A DNA stretch of 64,000 nt, taken from NCBI RefSeq assembly GCF_026343125.1, contig NZ_JAPEMB010000001.1, positions 372,001-436,000 of the forward strand, in the 5' to 3' direction. Below are positions 9,352 through 18,429 of this stretch, one piece after another; the first letter of the stretch is position 1, and every line of letters starts with the position of its first letter. Below the pieces are notes generated by a model that was given only the letters and a program-made list of their open reading frames with translations, was not told the DNA's origin and ran no database searches. Source of the DNA: Streptomyces sp. NBC_00094 (GTDB lineage Bacteria > Actinomycetota > Actinomycetes > Streptomycetales > Streptomycetaceae). The translations under genes were made by a program, and so were the position numbers.

Positions 9352-9377
9352 TCACGTGACCCATCGGACAGGCCCTA
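9352..9377. mobile_element. Isolated IS-like right terminus with CTAG
   Basis: Read on the minus strand, CTAG (9374-9377) is followed by GGCCTGTCCGATGGGTC. This shares CTAGGGCCTGTC with both ends of the MITE at 63238. The element interior would lie to the left, facing the terminus at 6764. No transposase is associated, so it is a relic. Confidence 0.5.
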
Positions 9378-9441
9378 GACGAGTAGTTCCGAATGCTGAC
9401 GGTGCGTCCGGGGATACAGAGAGGGCGTCCAAGATCGTTTT

Positions 9442-9882
9442 GTGACGAACGAAGACCTGGACGCCCTCATCACCGGACTGTACGTGAAGATCGACGAGCG
9501 GGAGGTGATGGCCGCCATGCTGGACCGCGAGCCCGAGCTGGCCGCCGACCGGCCCGGCCTGCTGCTGATCGCGGACAAGGGCTTCCCCTCCAAGGAGTTC
9601 GAGGCCGACCTCGCCTTCCAGGGCGCGGAGTTGCTCCGCCCGTCGTTCAAGCGGGAAAAGCCCCGCAAGGGCGAGTCGCTGCTGAAGTCGGTGCGGCAGC
9701 TGATCGAGTCGGTCAACGACACGTTGAAGGGCCAGCTCGATCTCGAACAGCACGGCGGCCGGACCTTCGAGGGCGTCGCCGTCCGCGTCGCCCAGCGCAT
9801 CCTCGCGATGGCCACGGCCATCTGGCACAACCACAAGACCGGCGCTCCGGTCCTGCGATCGCTGACCGCTTTCGATCACTGA
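9442..9882 (+). pseudogene. IS982-family transposase with internal deletion
   Basis: An in-frame 146-residue reading frame from a GTG. The first 18 residues (MTNEDLDALITGLYVKID) match the start of IS982-type transposases. The rest, from EREVMAAMLDREPEL through LLIADKGF, KPRKGESLLKSVRQLIESV, DTLKGQLDLE and AIWHNHKTG, matches the C-terminal half. About 140 middle residues, including the first catalytic Asp region, are missing. The join falls at KID, a tripeptide that occurs at both places in intact relatives, so deletion by short homology is likely. The product should be inactive. Confidence 0.8.
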
Positions 9883-9921
9883 CCACCGTCCTGCCGGCCG
9901 TTGAGGCGCCGGGCTGATCTA

Positions 9922-10494
9922 TCAGCGTAGGTCGAGCCGCATCAGGACTCGGGGATGACCGGCCAGCACCGAGGTGGTGTCGGCGGCGTGGGCGAACCCG
10001 GCGCGCTCGAAGTTCTTCCGGATCCCGGCGTACGCCATCGTCACGTCGACCTTGGCGCCACCGCTGTCGAGCGGGTACGCCTCGATCGCCGGTGCGCCGT
10101 GGGCACGGGCGAACTCGACCGCACCGGCAATCAGGGTGTGCGAGATCCCCCTCTTGCGATGACCAGGGCGTACGCGGATGCACCACAGCGACCAGACCGG
10201 CAGGTCGTCAATGTGCGGGATCTTACGGCTGCGCGCGAAGGAGGTGTCCGAGCGCGGCGCTACGGCGGCCCAGCCGACCGGCTCGTCGCCGTCGTAGGCG
10301 AGCACCCCCGGAGAGGGATCCGTACGGCACAGCTCGGCGACATACGCGCCGCGGGCCGGCCCGCGAAGCTCGTTGTTGAGCTTGGACGGGATCCGGTAGC
10401 TCAGGCACCAGCAGACGTTGGCTCCAGGTGACTTTGGACCGACCAGGGTACGGACATCCTCGAAGGCTGAAGCCGGGCGAACTGCGATGGTCAT
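9922..10494 (-). CDS. GNAT family N-acetyltransferase
   Basis: A 190-residue acetyl-CoA-dependent N-acetyltransferase. The fold is shown by GVLAYDGDEPVGWAAVAPRSD (beta strands 2-4), the strand LWCIRVRPGHRKRGIS that supplies the acetyl-CoA pyrophosphate loop, and the following helix SHTLIAGAVEFARAHGA. Substrate is unknown. The gene lies between the IS982 remnant and the inverted repeat at 10560, so it may be cargo of that element. The ATG begins MTIAVRPASAFEDV. Compared with the patch at 7-9 kb its GC is nearer to the host average. Confidence 0.85.
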   Translation of the reverse strand: MTIAVRPASAFEDVRTLVGPKSPGANVCWCLSYRIPSKLNNELRGPARGAYVAELCRTDPSPGVLAYDGDEPVGWAAVAPRSDTSFARSRKIPHIDDLPVWSLWCIRVRPGHRKRGISHTLIAGAVEFARAHGAPAIEAYPLDSGGAKVDVTMAYAGIRKNFERAGFAHAADTTSVLAGHPRVLMRLDLR

Positions 10495-10565
10495 GGCGCC
10501 ACGATGTCACGACGTACCTGGTGACACCGCTCAACCCCCGATGAGACAGCACCACCACATCGGAA

Positions 10566-11387
10566 CTACTCGTCCAGGTGCGCGTAGGGATCGGGGCGGC
10601 TGTCCGGGCCGAGGCGGTCCATGGCCCGGAGGATGTGGCGGGGTGGCAGCCGCCAGCGCACGCGGTCGGGGATGCATCGGAGGAGGTTGGCCGTGGCGGT
10701 GAGCCGCTGGTCGACGGTCCCGTCCGCCGGGGCGGGCCTGCCGTAGAGCGCGTGGGCGTAGGGGGGCAGGGTGTCGTACGCGAGCGCTGTCACGCGCCGC
10801 CAGATCACCTCGCGCGCCGGTACCAGGACGGGTTTCACCGGCGGGCGCCGCAGGAAGTCCTCGACGGTCCGCGCGTCCGGTCCGGCGGCGAGGCGGGGCA
10901 GCACGCCCTCGAAGTAGCGGGCGAGTTCGGCGACGGATCCCGGGACGGTCTCCGGGTCGAGGCCGACGAGGCGGGCGGAGACACGGTGCTCGTCGAGGTA
11001 GCGGTCGGCCTGGGCGTCGGTGAGCGGGAGACCGGACCTGCGCGCCACCGAGAGGTACGAGTCGACCTCCGCGCAGTGGACCCAGAGCAGGAGTTCGGGG
11101 TCGTCCACGCCGAGCAGCCGGTGGATCCGGCGGACGCGGGCGCCGGCCGCCTCCGCCGCTTCCGTCGTCCCGTAGCTCAGGGTGCCGACGAAGCTCGCGG
11201 TCCGCATCAGACGGCCCCAGGGGTCGTCCCGGAAGCTGCTGTTGATCATGACTCCGCGGACGGCCACCGGGTGGAGCGCCTGCAGCCAGAGAGCTCGGAC
11301 CCCGGCGATCCACATCACCGGGTCGCCGTGCAGCTGCCAGGTCACGGAGCGGGGCCCGAAGAGCCCGGGATCGGCGTCCTGCCTCAT
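10566..11387 (-). CDS. MpaB-family (DUF2236) oxygenase-like protein
   Basis: A 273-residue helical protein of the MpaB/latex-clearing-protein family, whose characterised members bind heme b. The signature stretch is GDPVMWIAGVRALWLQALHP followed by VAVRGV, with the candidate heme-ligand histidine in ALHP. Other conserved parts are DDPWGRLMRTASFVGTLSYG and WVHCAEVDSYL. The final codons and stop overlap a 15-bp repeat that recurs inverted at 9378, so the C-terminus (YAHLDE) may have been altered by element insertion. Reaction unknown. Confidence 0.85.
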   Translation of the reverse strand: MRQDADPGLFGPRSVTWQLHGDPVMWIAGVRALWLQALHPVAVRGVMINSSFRDDPWGRLMRTASFVGTLSYGTTEAAEAAGARVRRIHRLLGVDDPELLLWVHCAEVDSYLSVARRSGLPLTDAQADRYLDEHRVSARLVGLDPETVPGSVAELARYFEGVLPRLAAGPDARTVEDFLRRPPVKPVLVPAREVIWRRVTALAYDTLPPYAHALYGRPAPADGTVDQRLTATANLLRCIPDRVRWRLPPRHILRAMDRLGPDSRPDPYAHLDE

Positions 11388-11529
11388 GGCGCTCAGGCTA
11401 CGCCCGCGCCCGGCCCGGGGAGAGCGGTCCCGGCGAACCGGGCCCGGCGATCTGTCCCGTGTCCTGTCTCTCGCCCTGCCCCTCGGACTGCCCTCGCCCT
11501 CACCCCCGCCCTGTTACTCGTCGTTCCGG

Positions 11530-11817
11530 TCAGGTCTCCTCCTCCGTGGTGAGCACGCGCGCGTGGGGCGTGCCGATCAGCGCGGGCGCCCGTTCGGGGC
11601 TCGCCCACACGCGTGTGCGGAGGAAGTCCAGGAAGCCCTCGGCGCGCTCGGTGGTGGCGAAGGACAGATCGACGACGACGTAGGCGGGGTCGTCGACGGG
11701 CCGGCGCACCTGGTGCCGGAGTACCCCGGCCTCCCCGCGGGCGTCGGCGAAGCGGTCGAACGCCTCCTTCCACACGGTGTAGTCGGTGATCGGGTGCTCG
11801 ATGTGCAGGGTGATCAC
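11530..11817 (-). CDS. Small antibiotic-monooxygenase-like (ABM fold) protein
   Basis: A 95-residue protein from a GTG preceded by a strong GGAGGAGG site. The sequence begins (M)ITLHIEHPITDYTVWKEAFD and contains RHQVRRPVDDPAYVVVDLSF, matching small dimeric alpha-beta barrel proteins often annotated as putative quinol monooxygenases. No cofactor motif is expected in the family. It is transcribed divergently from the LuxR regulator 100 bases away, which may control it. Confidence 0.75.
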   Translation of the reverse strand: MITLHIEHPITDYTVWKEAFDRFADARGEAGVLRHQVRRPVDDPAYVVVDLSFATTERAEGFLDFLRTRVWASPERAPALIGTPHARVLTTEEET

Positions 11818-11917
11818 GGCTCCTCCTCCCGGGTTCGGGGAACGGTTCCAGCGTGGACGGCGGCACCGCGTCGCGTACATCCCAGATCCGTGGGGTATCG
11901 GCCCGTACGCTCCGCCC
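11818..11917. promoter_or_regulatory. Divergent promoter region, monooxygenase/LuxR pair
   Basis: This 100-base spacer must hold promoters for both neighbours. A GGAAC-G-GTTCC palindrome lies at 11839-11849. It is a candidate site for the adjacent LuxR protein; this is inference from position only. Confidence 0.4.
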
Positions 11918-12973
11918 ATGGCTCTTCCCGCCGTCCACGCCCGCTCCCGCGAGCGCGTCCTGCGGATCTGCGCGGCCGGCGGTGACACCCGCGCGCTGCG
12001 GGTCCGGTTGCTCGGGGAGTTCCGGGGGCTGCTCGGGGCCGAGGCCTTCGCGTTCCTGCTGACCGACCCGGTGACCTCGGTGGGGTGCGCGCCGGTGGCG
12101 CGGGTGCCGGTCCTGCCGGAGCTGCCCCGGCTGATCCGGCTCAAGTACCTGACGGCGGCCGGTCGCTGGACCGTGCTCACGGGCGCCGCCGCGCTGAGCG
12201 GCCTGCCGGAGGGCGAGCGGGGGCCGCTGTGGGAGGAGATGCTGCGGCCGCTCGGGGTGCGCGACGTGGCGTCGGCGGTGTTCCGCGACCGCTTCGGGTG
12301 CTGGGGCTTCCTCGATCTGTGGCGGTACGGGGCGGAGTTCGGCGCGGCGGACCTGGCGTATCTGGACGCGGTCGCCGGGCCCGTCACCGAGGCCCTGCGG
12401 CGGGCCCAGGCCTCCGCGTTCCCGGCGCGCCCGCAGGGCACCGGTCGGCCGGGCCCGCTGGTGCTGCTGCTCTCCCCCGACCTGCGGGTGCGCGGTCAGA
12501 CGCCGGAGGCCCCCGCCTATCTGGCGGGCCTGATCCCGCCGGAGGAGGGCCGGGCGCCGATCCCGGCGGCCGCGTACAACGTGGCCGCGCAGCTGCTCGC
12601 CCGCGAGGCCGGCGTCGACCCGAACCCGCCACGCGCGCGCGTGCACCTCGCCGAGGGCCTGTGGCTGACACTGCGGGCGGCCCGGATCGACGACGGGCCG
12701 GGCTCGCGGGTCCCGTCGTCCGAGCGGGAGATCGCCGTGACGATCGAGGAGACCACCCCGGCGGACCGCCTGGACGTCTTCTGCCGGGCCCACGGTCTGA
12801 CCGTCCGCGAGACGGAGCTGCTCGGCCATCTCGCGGACGGCGCCGACACGGGCGCCGCGGCGGACGCGATGTCGGTGTCCGCGCACACGGTGCAGGACCA
12901 CCTCAAGTCGGTCTTCACGAAGACGGGCAGCCGCCACCGCCGCGGGCTCCTGGCACGGGCGCTGGGGACCTGA
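11918..12973 (+). CDS. LuxR-family transcriptional regulator
   Basis: A 351-residue regulator. The C-terminal 65 residues form the LuxR/NarL helix-turn-helix (LTVRETELLGHLADGADTGA; SVSAHTVQDHLKSVFTK). The N-terminal 270 residues resemble a GAF-like sensor (FLLTDPVTSVG; FRDRFGCWGFLDLWRYG) and have no Walker A or receiver aspartate motif, so it is neither a LAL nor a response regulator. Start chosen at MALPAVHARSRERVL; an upstream ATG 132 bases away would overlap the divergent gene. It probably regulates the neighbouring monooxygenase and itself. Confidence 0.85.
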   Translation: MALPAVHARSRERVLRICAAGGDTRALRVRLLGEFRGLLGAEAFAFLLTDPVTSVGCAPVARVPVLPELPRLIRLKYLTAAGRWTVLTGAAALSGLPEGERGPLWEEMLRPLGVRDVASAVFRDRFGCWGFLDLWRYGAEFGAADLAYLDAVAGPVTEALRRAQASAFPARPQGTGRPGPLVLLLSPDLRVRGQTPEAPAYLAGLIPPEEGRAPIPAAAYNVAAQLLAREAGVDPNPPRARVHLAEGLWLTLRAARIDDGPGSRVPSSEREIAVTIEETTPADRLDVFCRAHGLTVRETELLGHLADGADTGAAADAMSVSAHTVQDHLKSVFTKTGSRHRRGLLARALGT

Positions 12974-13009
12974 GACCCGATCGACGACCCTCCCTCCTGG
13001 TCTTGTCGA

Positions 13010-15571
13010 TCAGGCCGGGCGCGCCGCCGTGGCGTCGGCGTGGTTCGCGCCGTTTCCGGGTTCGCCCTTGCGGACCAGGCAGTGGAGCGAGTCGTCCACG
13101 ATGTCGGCGACGATCGTGTCGCCGGGATCCGCCTCCCCGCCGAGCAGCAGGGACGCGACGCGGTTGTCGAGTTCCGTCTGGATCGTGCGGCGCAGTGGGC
13201 GGGCGCCGAACGCGGGCTGGTAGCCGTGGGCGACGAGGAGCTTCTTCGCCGCTTCGGTGACCTCAAGGGTCATGCCCTGTGCGTGGACGCGGTGCTTGCT
13301 GCGGTCGAGGAGGTGTTCGAGGATCTCCGACAGGTCTCCCTCGGTGAGGCTGTGGAAGATGATGATGTCGTCGATGCGGTTGAGGAACTCGGGCAGGAAC
13401 TTCCCCCGCAGGTCCTGCATCAGCTCGTCCTTGAGCTCGGCCGCGTCGCCCTCGTGGGCGAGGATGCGATGGGCGCCGATGTTGGACGTCATGATGACGA
13501 CGCAGTGCCGGAAGTCGACCGTGCGGCCCTGTCCGTCGGTGAGACGCCCGTCGTCGAGGATCTGGAGCAGCGTGTTGAAGACGTCGGGGTGCCCCTTCTC
13601 CACCTCGTCGAAGAGCACCACGCTGTACGGCTGGCGCCGGACCTTCTCGGTGAGCTGGCCGGCCTCCTCGTAGCCGACGTATCCGGGAGGCGCGCCGACG
13701 AGCCGGGCCACCGTGTGCTTCTCCTGGAACTCGCTCATGTCGAACCGGATCATGCGGCTCTCGTCGCCGAACAGCAGCTCGGCGAGCGTCTTGGCGAGCT
13801 CGGTCTTGCCCACGCCCGTGGGTCCGAGGAAGAGGAAGGAACCCACGGGGCGGTTCGGGTCGCCCATGCCCGCGCGGTTGCGGCGCACGGCCTCGGAGAC
13901 CGCCGTGACCGCCTCGGCCTGGCCGACGATCCTGGCGTGCATCTCCTCCTCCAGCTTGAGGAGCCTCTCCTTCTCGCCGGCGGTGAGCTGGGCGACCGGG
14001 ATGCCCGTACGGCGGGAGACGATGTCGGCGATGTCGGACGCGGTGACCGAGACGACGCCTTCACGGCGCTCCTCGATGCCCGCGAGTTCGCCCTCGACCT
14101 CGGCCATCTGCCGCTTCAGCTCCGAGGCCCTCTCGAAATCCTCTCCCGCGACGGCCTGGTCCTTCTCGCGGCCCAGCTTCGCGAGGCGGTCCTCGCGGCT
14201 GACGACCTCGGTGGAACGGCCGGCGCTGCGCAGCCGTACCCGGGCACCGGCCTGGTCCATGAGGTCGATGGCCTTGTCGGGGAGGAAGCGGTCGCTGATG
14301 TAGCGGTCGGAGAGTTCCGCCGCCGCCGTCAGGGCCCCGTCGGCGAAGCGGACCTGGTGGTGGGCCTCGTACACGTCCCGCAGTCCTTCGAGGATCTGCA
14401 CGGTCTCCTCGACCGTGGGCTCGGGGATGAGGACGGGCTGGAAGCGGCGTTCGAGGGCGGCGTCCTTCTCGACGTACTTGCGGTACTCGTCGATCGTCGT
14501 CGCTCCGACGACGTGGAGCTCGCCGCGCGCGAGGGCGGGCTTGAGCATGTTGCCCGCGTCCATCGAGCTCTCGCCCGAGGCTCCGGCGCCGACGACCGTG
14601 TGGAGCTCGTCGATGAAGAGGATGACGGCGCCGTCCGCCTCCTGGACCTCCTCGATGACCTTCTTCAGACGCTCCTCGAACTGGCCGCGGTACTGCGCCC
14701 CGGCGACCATGCCGGACATGTCGAGGGAGACGACCCGCTTGTCCTTGAGGATGTCGGGCACCTCGCCCGCCACGATGCGCTGGGCGAGCCCCTCGACGAT
14801 GGCGGTCTTCCCGACGCCGGGCTCGCCGATGAGCACGGGGTTGTTCTTGGAGCGCCGCGAGAGGATCTCGATGGTCTGCTCGATCTCCTCGGCGCGGCCG
14901 ACGACGGGGTCGAGCTTGCCGGCCTTCGCCTCCTCGGTCAGGTCCCTGCCGAACTCGTCGAGGGTGGTGGACGGCTGCTGCGGCTGTGCGCCCGCCTTGG
15001 CCTGCCTGCCGGCCCCGGCGGGAGCACCGTCCGCGCGTGCCGCCTGGTCCGCGAGGCCGCGCACCTTCCGTACGTCGACGTCCTCGGCGCGCAGGAACCG
15101 GCCGGCACCCGAGTCGGCGTCGTTGAGGAGTGCGCCGAGGATGTGTTCGGGGCCGATGTACGAGACGCCGGACGCCTGCGAGGTGGCGTGGGCGAGGGCG
15201 AGGGTGCGCTTGGCTGCGGGGGTGAGGCCGGGCTCGGCGGACGGTTCCTCGGACTCCCCGGGCAGCACCTTCTCGATCTCCGCGGCGAGCGCCTCGGTGT
15301 CCACCCCGGCCTGGGCGAGGAACCGCCGCGAGGGGTCGACCTGGGTCGTCGCCCAGAGGAGGTGCTCCGTGTCCAGGTCGGACGTCCCGTCCTCGACGGC
15401 CTTGCGCGCGGCCAGGTTGAGGAGTTCGCGCGACGACTCCGTCAGCAGCCGCCCGATCGGTACGCGCTGCACGGCCGGGGGCGACGATCCGGGCGACATG
15501 CCGAAGAACCGGTTCAGCATGTCGCTGAACGGGTCGGACGAACCGAAGGGTGAACCGAACGCCATCGACAT
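13010..15571 (-). CDS. ClpC-like AAA+ unfoldase without an evident ClpP-binding loop
   Basis: An 853-residue Hsp100 protein. It has a Clp_N double repeat (about 40-180), a first AAA+ module with [15 protein letters not shown] near residue 250, a short UVR-like middle segment ([20 protein letters not shown] near 470) as in ClpC, and a second AAA+ module with [16 protein letters not shown] near 590. The 38-residue N-terminus is unusual ([20 protein letters not shown]). In the second module, the stretch after [15 protein letters not shown] lacks the LGF/IGF tripeptide that ClpC and ClpA use to dock ClpP. It may therefore act as a ClpB-like disaggregase. It runs convergent with the LuxR gene. Confidence 0.9.
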   Translation of the reverse strand: MSMAFGSPFGSSDPFSDMLNRFFGMSPGSSPPAVQRVPIGRLLTESSRELLNLAARKAVEDGTSDLDTEHLLWATTQVDPSRRFLAQAGVDTEALAAEIEKVLPGESEEPSAEPGLTPAAKRTLALAHATSQASGVSYIGPEHILGALLNDADSGAGRFLRAEDVDVRKVRGLADQAARADGAPAGAGRQAKAGAQPQQPSTTLDEFGRDLTEEAKAGKLDPVVGRAEEIEQTIEILSRRSKNNPVLIGEPGVGKTAIVEGLAQRIVAGEVPDILKDKRVVSLDMSGMVAGAQYRGQFEERLKKVIEEVQEADGAVILFIDELHTVVGAGASGESSMDAGNMLKPALARGELHVVGATTIDEYRKYVEKDAALERRFQPVLIPEPTVEETVQILEGLRDVYEAHHQVRFADGALTAAAELSDRYISDRFLPDKAIDLMDQAGARVRLRSAGRSTEVVSREDRLAKLGREKDQAVAGEDFERASELKRQMAEVEGELAGIEERREGVVSVTASDIADIVSRRTGIPVAQLTAGEKERLLKLEEEMHARIVGQAEAVTAVSEAVRRNRAGMGDPNRPVGSFLFLGPTGVGKTELAKTLAELLFGDESRMIRFDMSEFQEKHTVARLVGAPPGYVGYEEAGQLTEKVRRQPYSVVLFDEVEKGHPDVFNTLLQILDDGRLTDGQGRTVDFRHCVVIMTSNIGAHRILAHEGDAAELKDELMQDLRGKFLPEFLNRIDDIIIFHSLTEGDLSEILEHLLDRSKHRVHAQGMTLEVTEAAKKLLVAHGYQPAFGARPLRRTIQTELDNRVASLLLGGEADPGDTIVADIVDDSLHCLVRKGEPGNGANHADATAARPA

Positions 15572-15784
15572 GCCGAGCTCCAGATGCGCAAGGGGATGGT
15601 CCTCGTCTCACACCCAAACCCCATGTCCGGGGGGTCGCAAACGGAAGGCGGCGGAACGGGGCGGACGGCCGCGGACGGGGTACCTGCGGCTCCGTTGCAC
15701 CGTCTCCCCCGTGATCCCGGTCCGGATGCGGGGGCCGTATCGTCGCCGCCGTACGGAACGCCTGATCGCAGGGAGGCACCCTCC

Positions 15785-16552
15785 ATGAACGTATCCGCAT
15801 CCGGTCGCCGCGTGCTCGTCAGCGGCGCGTCGCGGGGACTCGGCCGTGCGGTGGCCCGCGCCTTCGCGGCCAACGGCGACCGCGTGGCCGTCCACTTCGG
15901 CTCGCGCGAGGAGGAGGCCCGTACGACCCTCGCCTCCCTGGCCGGCACCGGCCACGCCCTCGTCGGCGGCGACCTCGCGGACCCGTCGGGAGCCGCCGCC
16001 GTGGCGGACGCGGCGGCCGAGGCGCTCGGCGGGATCGACGTCCTGGTGAACAACGCGGCCGTGAACATCCGCCACCCCCTGCCGGACACGCCGTACGAGG
16101 AGTGGGTGGCGGTCTGGCAGCAGCACGTGGCCGTGAACCTGCTCGCCACGGCCAACCTGAGCCATCTGGCGGCGCGCCGGATGATCGACCAGGGCGGGGG
16201 CGGGCGGATCGTGAACATCGGCTCCCGTGGCGCCTTCCGTGGCGAGCCCGACCATCCGGCGTACGGGGCGACGAAGGCCGCCGTGCACGCGTTGGGCCAG
16301 TCGCTCGCGGTCTCGCTCGCGCCGTACGGGATCGCCGTCGCCTCGGTCGCTCCCGGGTTCTTCGCGACGGAGCGGGTGGCGCCGCGTGTGGAGGGCCCCG
16401 AGGGCGAGGCGATCCGGGCGCAGAGTCCGTTCGGCCGGGTGGGCTCGGCCGAGGAGATCGCGGCGGCGGTGCTGTGGCTCGCCTCCCCCGCCGCCGAGTG
16501 GTCCTCGGGCACGATCCTCGATCTCAACGGCGCCTCCCACCTGCGGAGCTGA
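15785..16552 (+). CDS. Short-chain dehydrogenase/reductase (SDR)
   Basis: A 255-residue classical SDR. NAD(P) binding motif [12 protein letters not shown] sits at residues 11-22, the structural NNAA motif follows, and the catalytic set is Ser in NIGSRGAF with Tyr-Lys in [12 protein letters not shown]. The C-terminus has the usual [18 protein letters not shown]. Substrate is unknown; it resembles 3-oxoacyl-ACP reductase or glucose dehydrogenase relatives. The ATG has GGGAGG upstream and lies 213 bases from the divergent clp gene. Longer upstream frames read through the promoter region and are not supported. Confidence 0.9.
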   Translation: MNVSASGRRVLVSGASRGLGRAVARAFAANGDRVAVHFGSREEEARTTLASLAGTGHALVGGDLADPSGAAAVADAAAEALGGIDVLVNNAAVNIRHPLPDTPYEEWVAVWQQHVAVNLLATANLSHLAARRMIDQGGGGRIVNIGSRGAFRGEPDHPAYGATKAAVHALGQSLAVSLAPYGIAVASVAPGFFATERVAPRVEGPEGEAIRAQSPFGRVGSAEEIAAAVLWLASPAAEWSSGTILDLNGASHLRS

Positions 16553-16584
16553 CGACCGCGCGCCGGTGGCGAGGTGTCGAGGGA

Positions 16585-16680
16585 CCGGCCGGCCGCACGC
16601 GAGGGCGACGGGCGCTCCGGCCGGCCGCACGCGAGGGCGACGGGCGCTCCGGCCGACCCCACGCGGGGGCGACGGGCGCT
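16585..16680. repeat. Three tandem 32-bp repeats
   Basis: Three consecutive 32-bp units (16585-16616, 16617-16648, 16649-16680), the first two identical and the third with a few changes, followed by a partial fourth. They lie downstream of the SDR stop and upstream of the ppnP leader. No coding sense is supported. Confidence 0.9.
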
Positions 16681-16833
16681 CCGGCCGGGACACCGGCCGG
16701 CGCCGTCCAGCAGGTGAGACCAGCCGGGCGGGGGTGTCCGCCCGCTGCCCGCGCGCCGTTAAGGTGCCCCTATCCGCGGCCGGTACACGATGCCCCGCCC
16801 CCCTCTGCTGCCCTGATTCCCAGGAGGACGCCC

Positions 16834-17115
16834 ATGTTCACGGTCAACGAGTACTTCGACGGCACGGTCAAGTCGATCGCGTTCACCCAGGAGCAGGGCC
16901 CGGCGACCATCGGCGTCATGGCTCCGGGTTCCTACGAGTTCGGCACCGCCGCCGCGGAGATCATGCACGTGGTCAGCGGCGCTCTGACGGTCCTGCTGCC
17001 CGGTGCCGGCGATTGGGAGACCTTCGCCGCCGGGGACCACTTCAAGGTCCCCGGCGACAGCAGGTTCCAGCTCAAGGTCGCGGTGGAGACCGCCTACCTC
17101 TGCGAGTACCGCTGA
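16834..17115 (+). CDS. ppnP: Pyrimidine/purine nucleoside phosphorylase
   Basis: A 93-residue one-domain cupin of the PpnP (formerly YaiE/DUF1255) family, which cleaves nucleosides with phosphate. Family features seen are the N-terminal [32 protein letters not shown], and the C-terminal [17 protein letters not shown], with the expected full length. AGGAGG precedes the ATG by seven bases. It is monocistronic and convergent with the acyl-CoA dehydrogenase gene. Confidence 0.92.
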   Translation: MFTVNEYFDGTVKSIAFTQEQGPATIGVMAPGSYEFGTAAAEIMHVVSGALTVLLPGAGDWETFAAGDHFKVPGDSRFQLKVAVETAYLCEYR

Positions 17116-17117
17116 TC

Positions 17118-17137
17118 CTGGCCCGGACCCGGGCCAG
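17118..17137. terminator. Hairpin between convergent ppnP and acyl-CoA dehydrogenase genes
   Basis: Nine-base perfect GC arms (CTGGCCCGG and CCGGGCCAG) with a two-base loop start just after the ppnP stop. There is no T-tract, which is usual for Streptomyces terminators. It could serve both convergent genes. Confidence 0.6.
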
Positions 17138-17173
17138 GGCCAGGGCCCGGGAATTCTCGCGCGGCACACGGGC

Positions 17174-18364
17174 TCAGCGGCGGACGCGGGGCATGCCCAG
17201 GCCGATCCAGGAGATGATCTCGCGCTGGATCTCGTTGTTGCCGCCGCCGAAGGTGAAGATGACGGCGGAGCGGTAGCCGCGTTCCAGTTCGCCGTGGAGG
17301 ACCGCGCCCGCCGAGCCCTCCTTGAGGGCGCCCGCGGAGCCGACGACCTCCATGAGGGCCGCGTAGGCGTCGCGGCGGGCCTCGGAGCCGTAGACCTTGA
17401 CGGCGGAGGCGTCCTGCGGGGTCAGGGTGCCCTGCTGGACGGCGTTCACCATCTGCCAGTTGAGGAGCTTCATCGCGTCGAGCCGGGCGTGGGTGCGGGC
17501 GAGGACACGGCGGACCCACGGGAGGTCGAGGACGCGGCGGCCGTCGGTCAGCGTCGTGTCCGCGGCCCAGCGCTGTACGTCGTGGAGGGCGCGGATCGCC
17601 ATGGTCCCGTGGGCCGCGAGGGTGACGCGTTCGTGGTTGAGCTGGTTGGTGATGAGGCGCCAGCCCTTGTTCTCCTCGCCGACACGGCGCGAGGCCGGGA
17701 CCCGGACGTTGTCGTAGTAGCTGGCGGTCGTGTCGTGCGAGGCGAGGGTGTTGATGATCGTGCACGAGTAGCCGGGGTCGCTCGTCGGGACGAGGAGCAT
17801 GGTGATGCCCTTGTGCGGCGGGGCGTCGACGTCGGTACGGACCGCGAGCCAGACCCAGTCGGCGGTGTCGCCGTTGGTGGTCCAGATCTTCTGCCCGTTG
17901 ACGGTGTAGTGGCCGGTGGTCTCGTCGCCCTCCCGCACCGCGCGCGTCTTCAGCGCGGCGAGGTCGGTGCCCGCGTCGGGCTCGCTGTAGCCGATGGCGA
18001 AGTCGAGCTCGCCGGAGAGGATCCGGGGCAGGAAGTACGCCTTCTGCTCGTCGGTGCCGTACCGCATGATCGTCGGCCCGACCGTGTTCAGGGCCATCAG
18101 CGGCAGGGGTACGCCGGCCTGGGCGGCCTCGTCGAAGAAGATGAACTGCTCCATGGGGGAGAGTCCGCGCCCGCCGTACTCGGTGGGCCAGCCGACCCCG
18201 AGCCAGCCGTCCACGCCGAGCCGCCGCACGGTCTCCCGGTAGAAGCGCTTCTGCGCGGCCGGGTCCTCGTAACGGGTGTGGAAGTCGTCCGGGACCAGCT
18301 CGGCGAAGTACGCCCGCAGCTCGGCGCGCAGGCTGTTCTGAGCGGGCGTGTACTCGAGGTGCAT
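17174..18364 (-). CDS. Acyl-CoA dehydrogenase family protein
   Basis: A 396-residue FAD enzyme that introduces a 2,3 double bond into an acyl-CoA. Signatures include AIGYSEPDAGTDLAALKTRA (FAD/substrate loop), KIWTTNGDTADWVWLAVRTD, and the C-terminal FTFGGGNNEIQREIIS. The catalytic base is not at the usual YEGT position; the motif GGGNNEIQ fits the FadE subgroup, close to actinobacterial sterol side-chain enzymes. The substrate is not shown by context, as no other beta-oxidation genes adjoin it. ATG start MHLEYTPAQNSLRAEL is normal for the subgroup. Confidence 0.9.
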   Translation of the reverse strand: MHLEYTPAQNSLRAELRAYFAELVPDDFHTRYEDPAAQKRFYRETVRRLGVDGWLGVGWPTEYGGRGLSPMEQFIFFDEAAQAGVPLPLMALNTVGPTIMRYGTDEQKAYFLPRILSGELDFAIGYSEPDAGTDLAALKTRAVREGDETTGHYTVNGQKIWTTNGDTADWVWLAVRTDVDAPPHKGITMLLVPTSDPGYSCTIINTLASHDTTASYYDNVRVPASRRVGEENKGWRLITNQLNHERVTLAAHGTMAIRALHDVQRWAADTTLTDGRRVLDLPWVRRVLARTHARLDAMKLLNWQMVNAVQQGTLTPQDASAVKVYGSEARRDAYAALMEVVGSAGALKEGSAGAVLHGELERGYRSAVIFTFGGGNNEIQREIISWIGLGMPRVRR

Positions 18365-18429
18365 GGCGGCCTCCCGTGACGGCGCGCCCTACGGCGCCCT
18401 GTGGGCGGCCACGGTAGAACGTGTTCCAC

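Larger units (their letters stand above)
9378..10574. mobile_element. Putative IS982-derived element carrying a GNAT gene
   Basis: A perfect 15-bp inverted repeat (GACGAGTAGTTCCGA at 9378-9392 and its complement at 10560-10574), with weaker similarity continuing about 12 bases inward, encloses an internally deleted IS982-type transposase and a complete acetyltransferase gene. Total length is 1,197 bp. No flanking target duplication is visible. The right repeat includes the last codons and stop of the neighbouring MpaB-type gene, as expected if the element inserted at that gene's 3' end. The interpretation as a cargo-bearing element is inference. Confidence 0.5.

Noticed and set aside
9352..9879. 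Minus-strand gene overlapping the IS982 remnant
   Set aside because: It is the antisense of a recognisable transposase fragment.
13040..15553. 837-codon frame antisense to the ClpC-like gene
   Set aside because: Shadow frame; the minus-strand product has complete AAA+ motifs.
16585..16680. Coding continuation of the SDR or ppnP frame through the 32-bp repeats
   Set aside because: A 32-base unit shifts frame each copy and no ribosome site precedes any frame.
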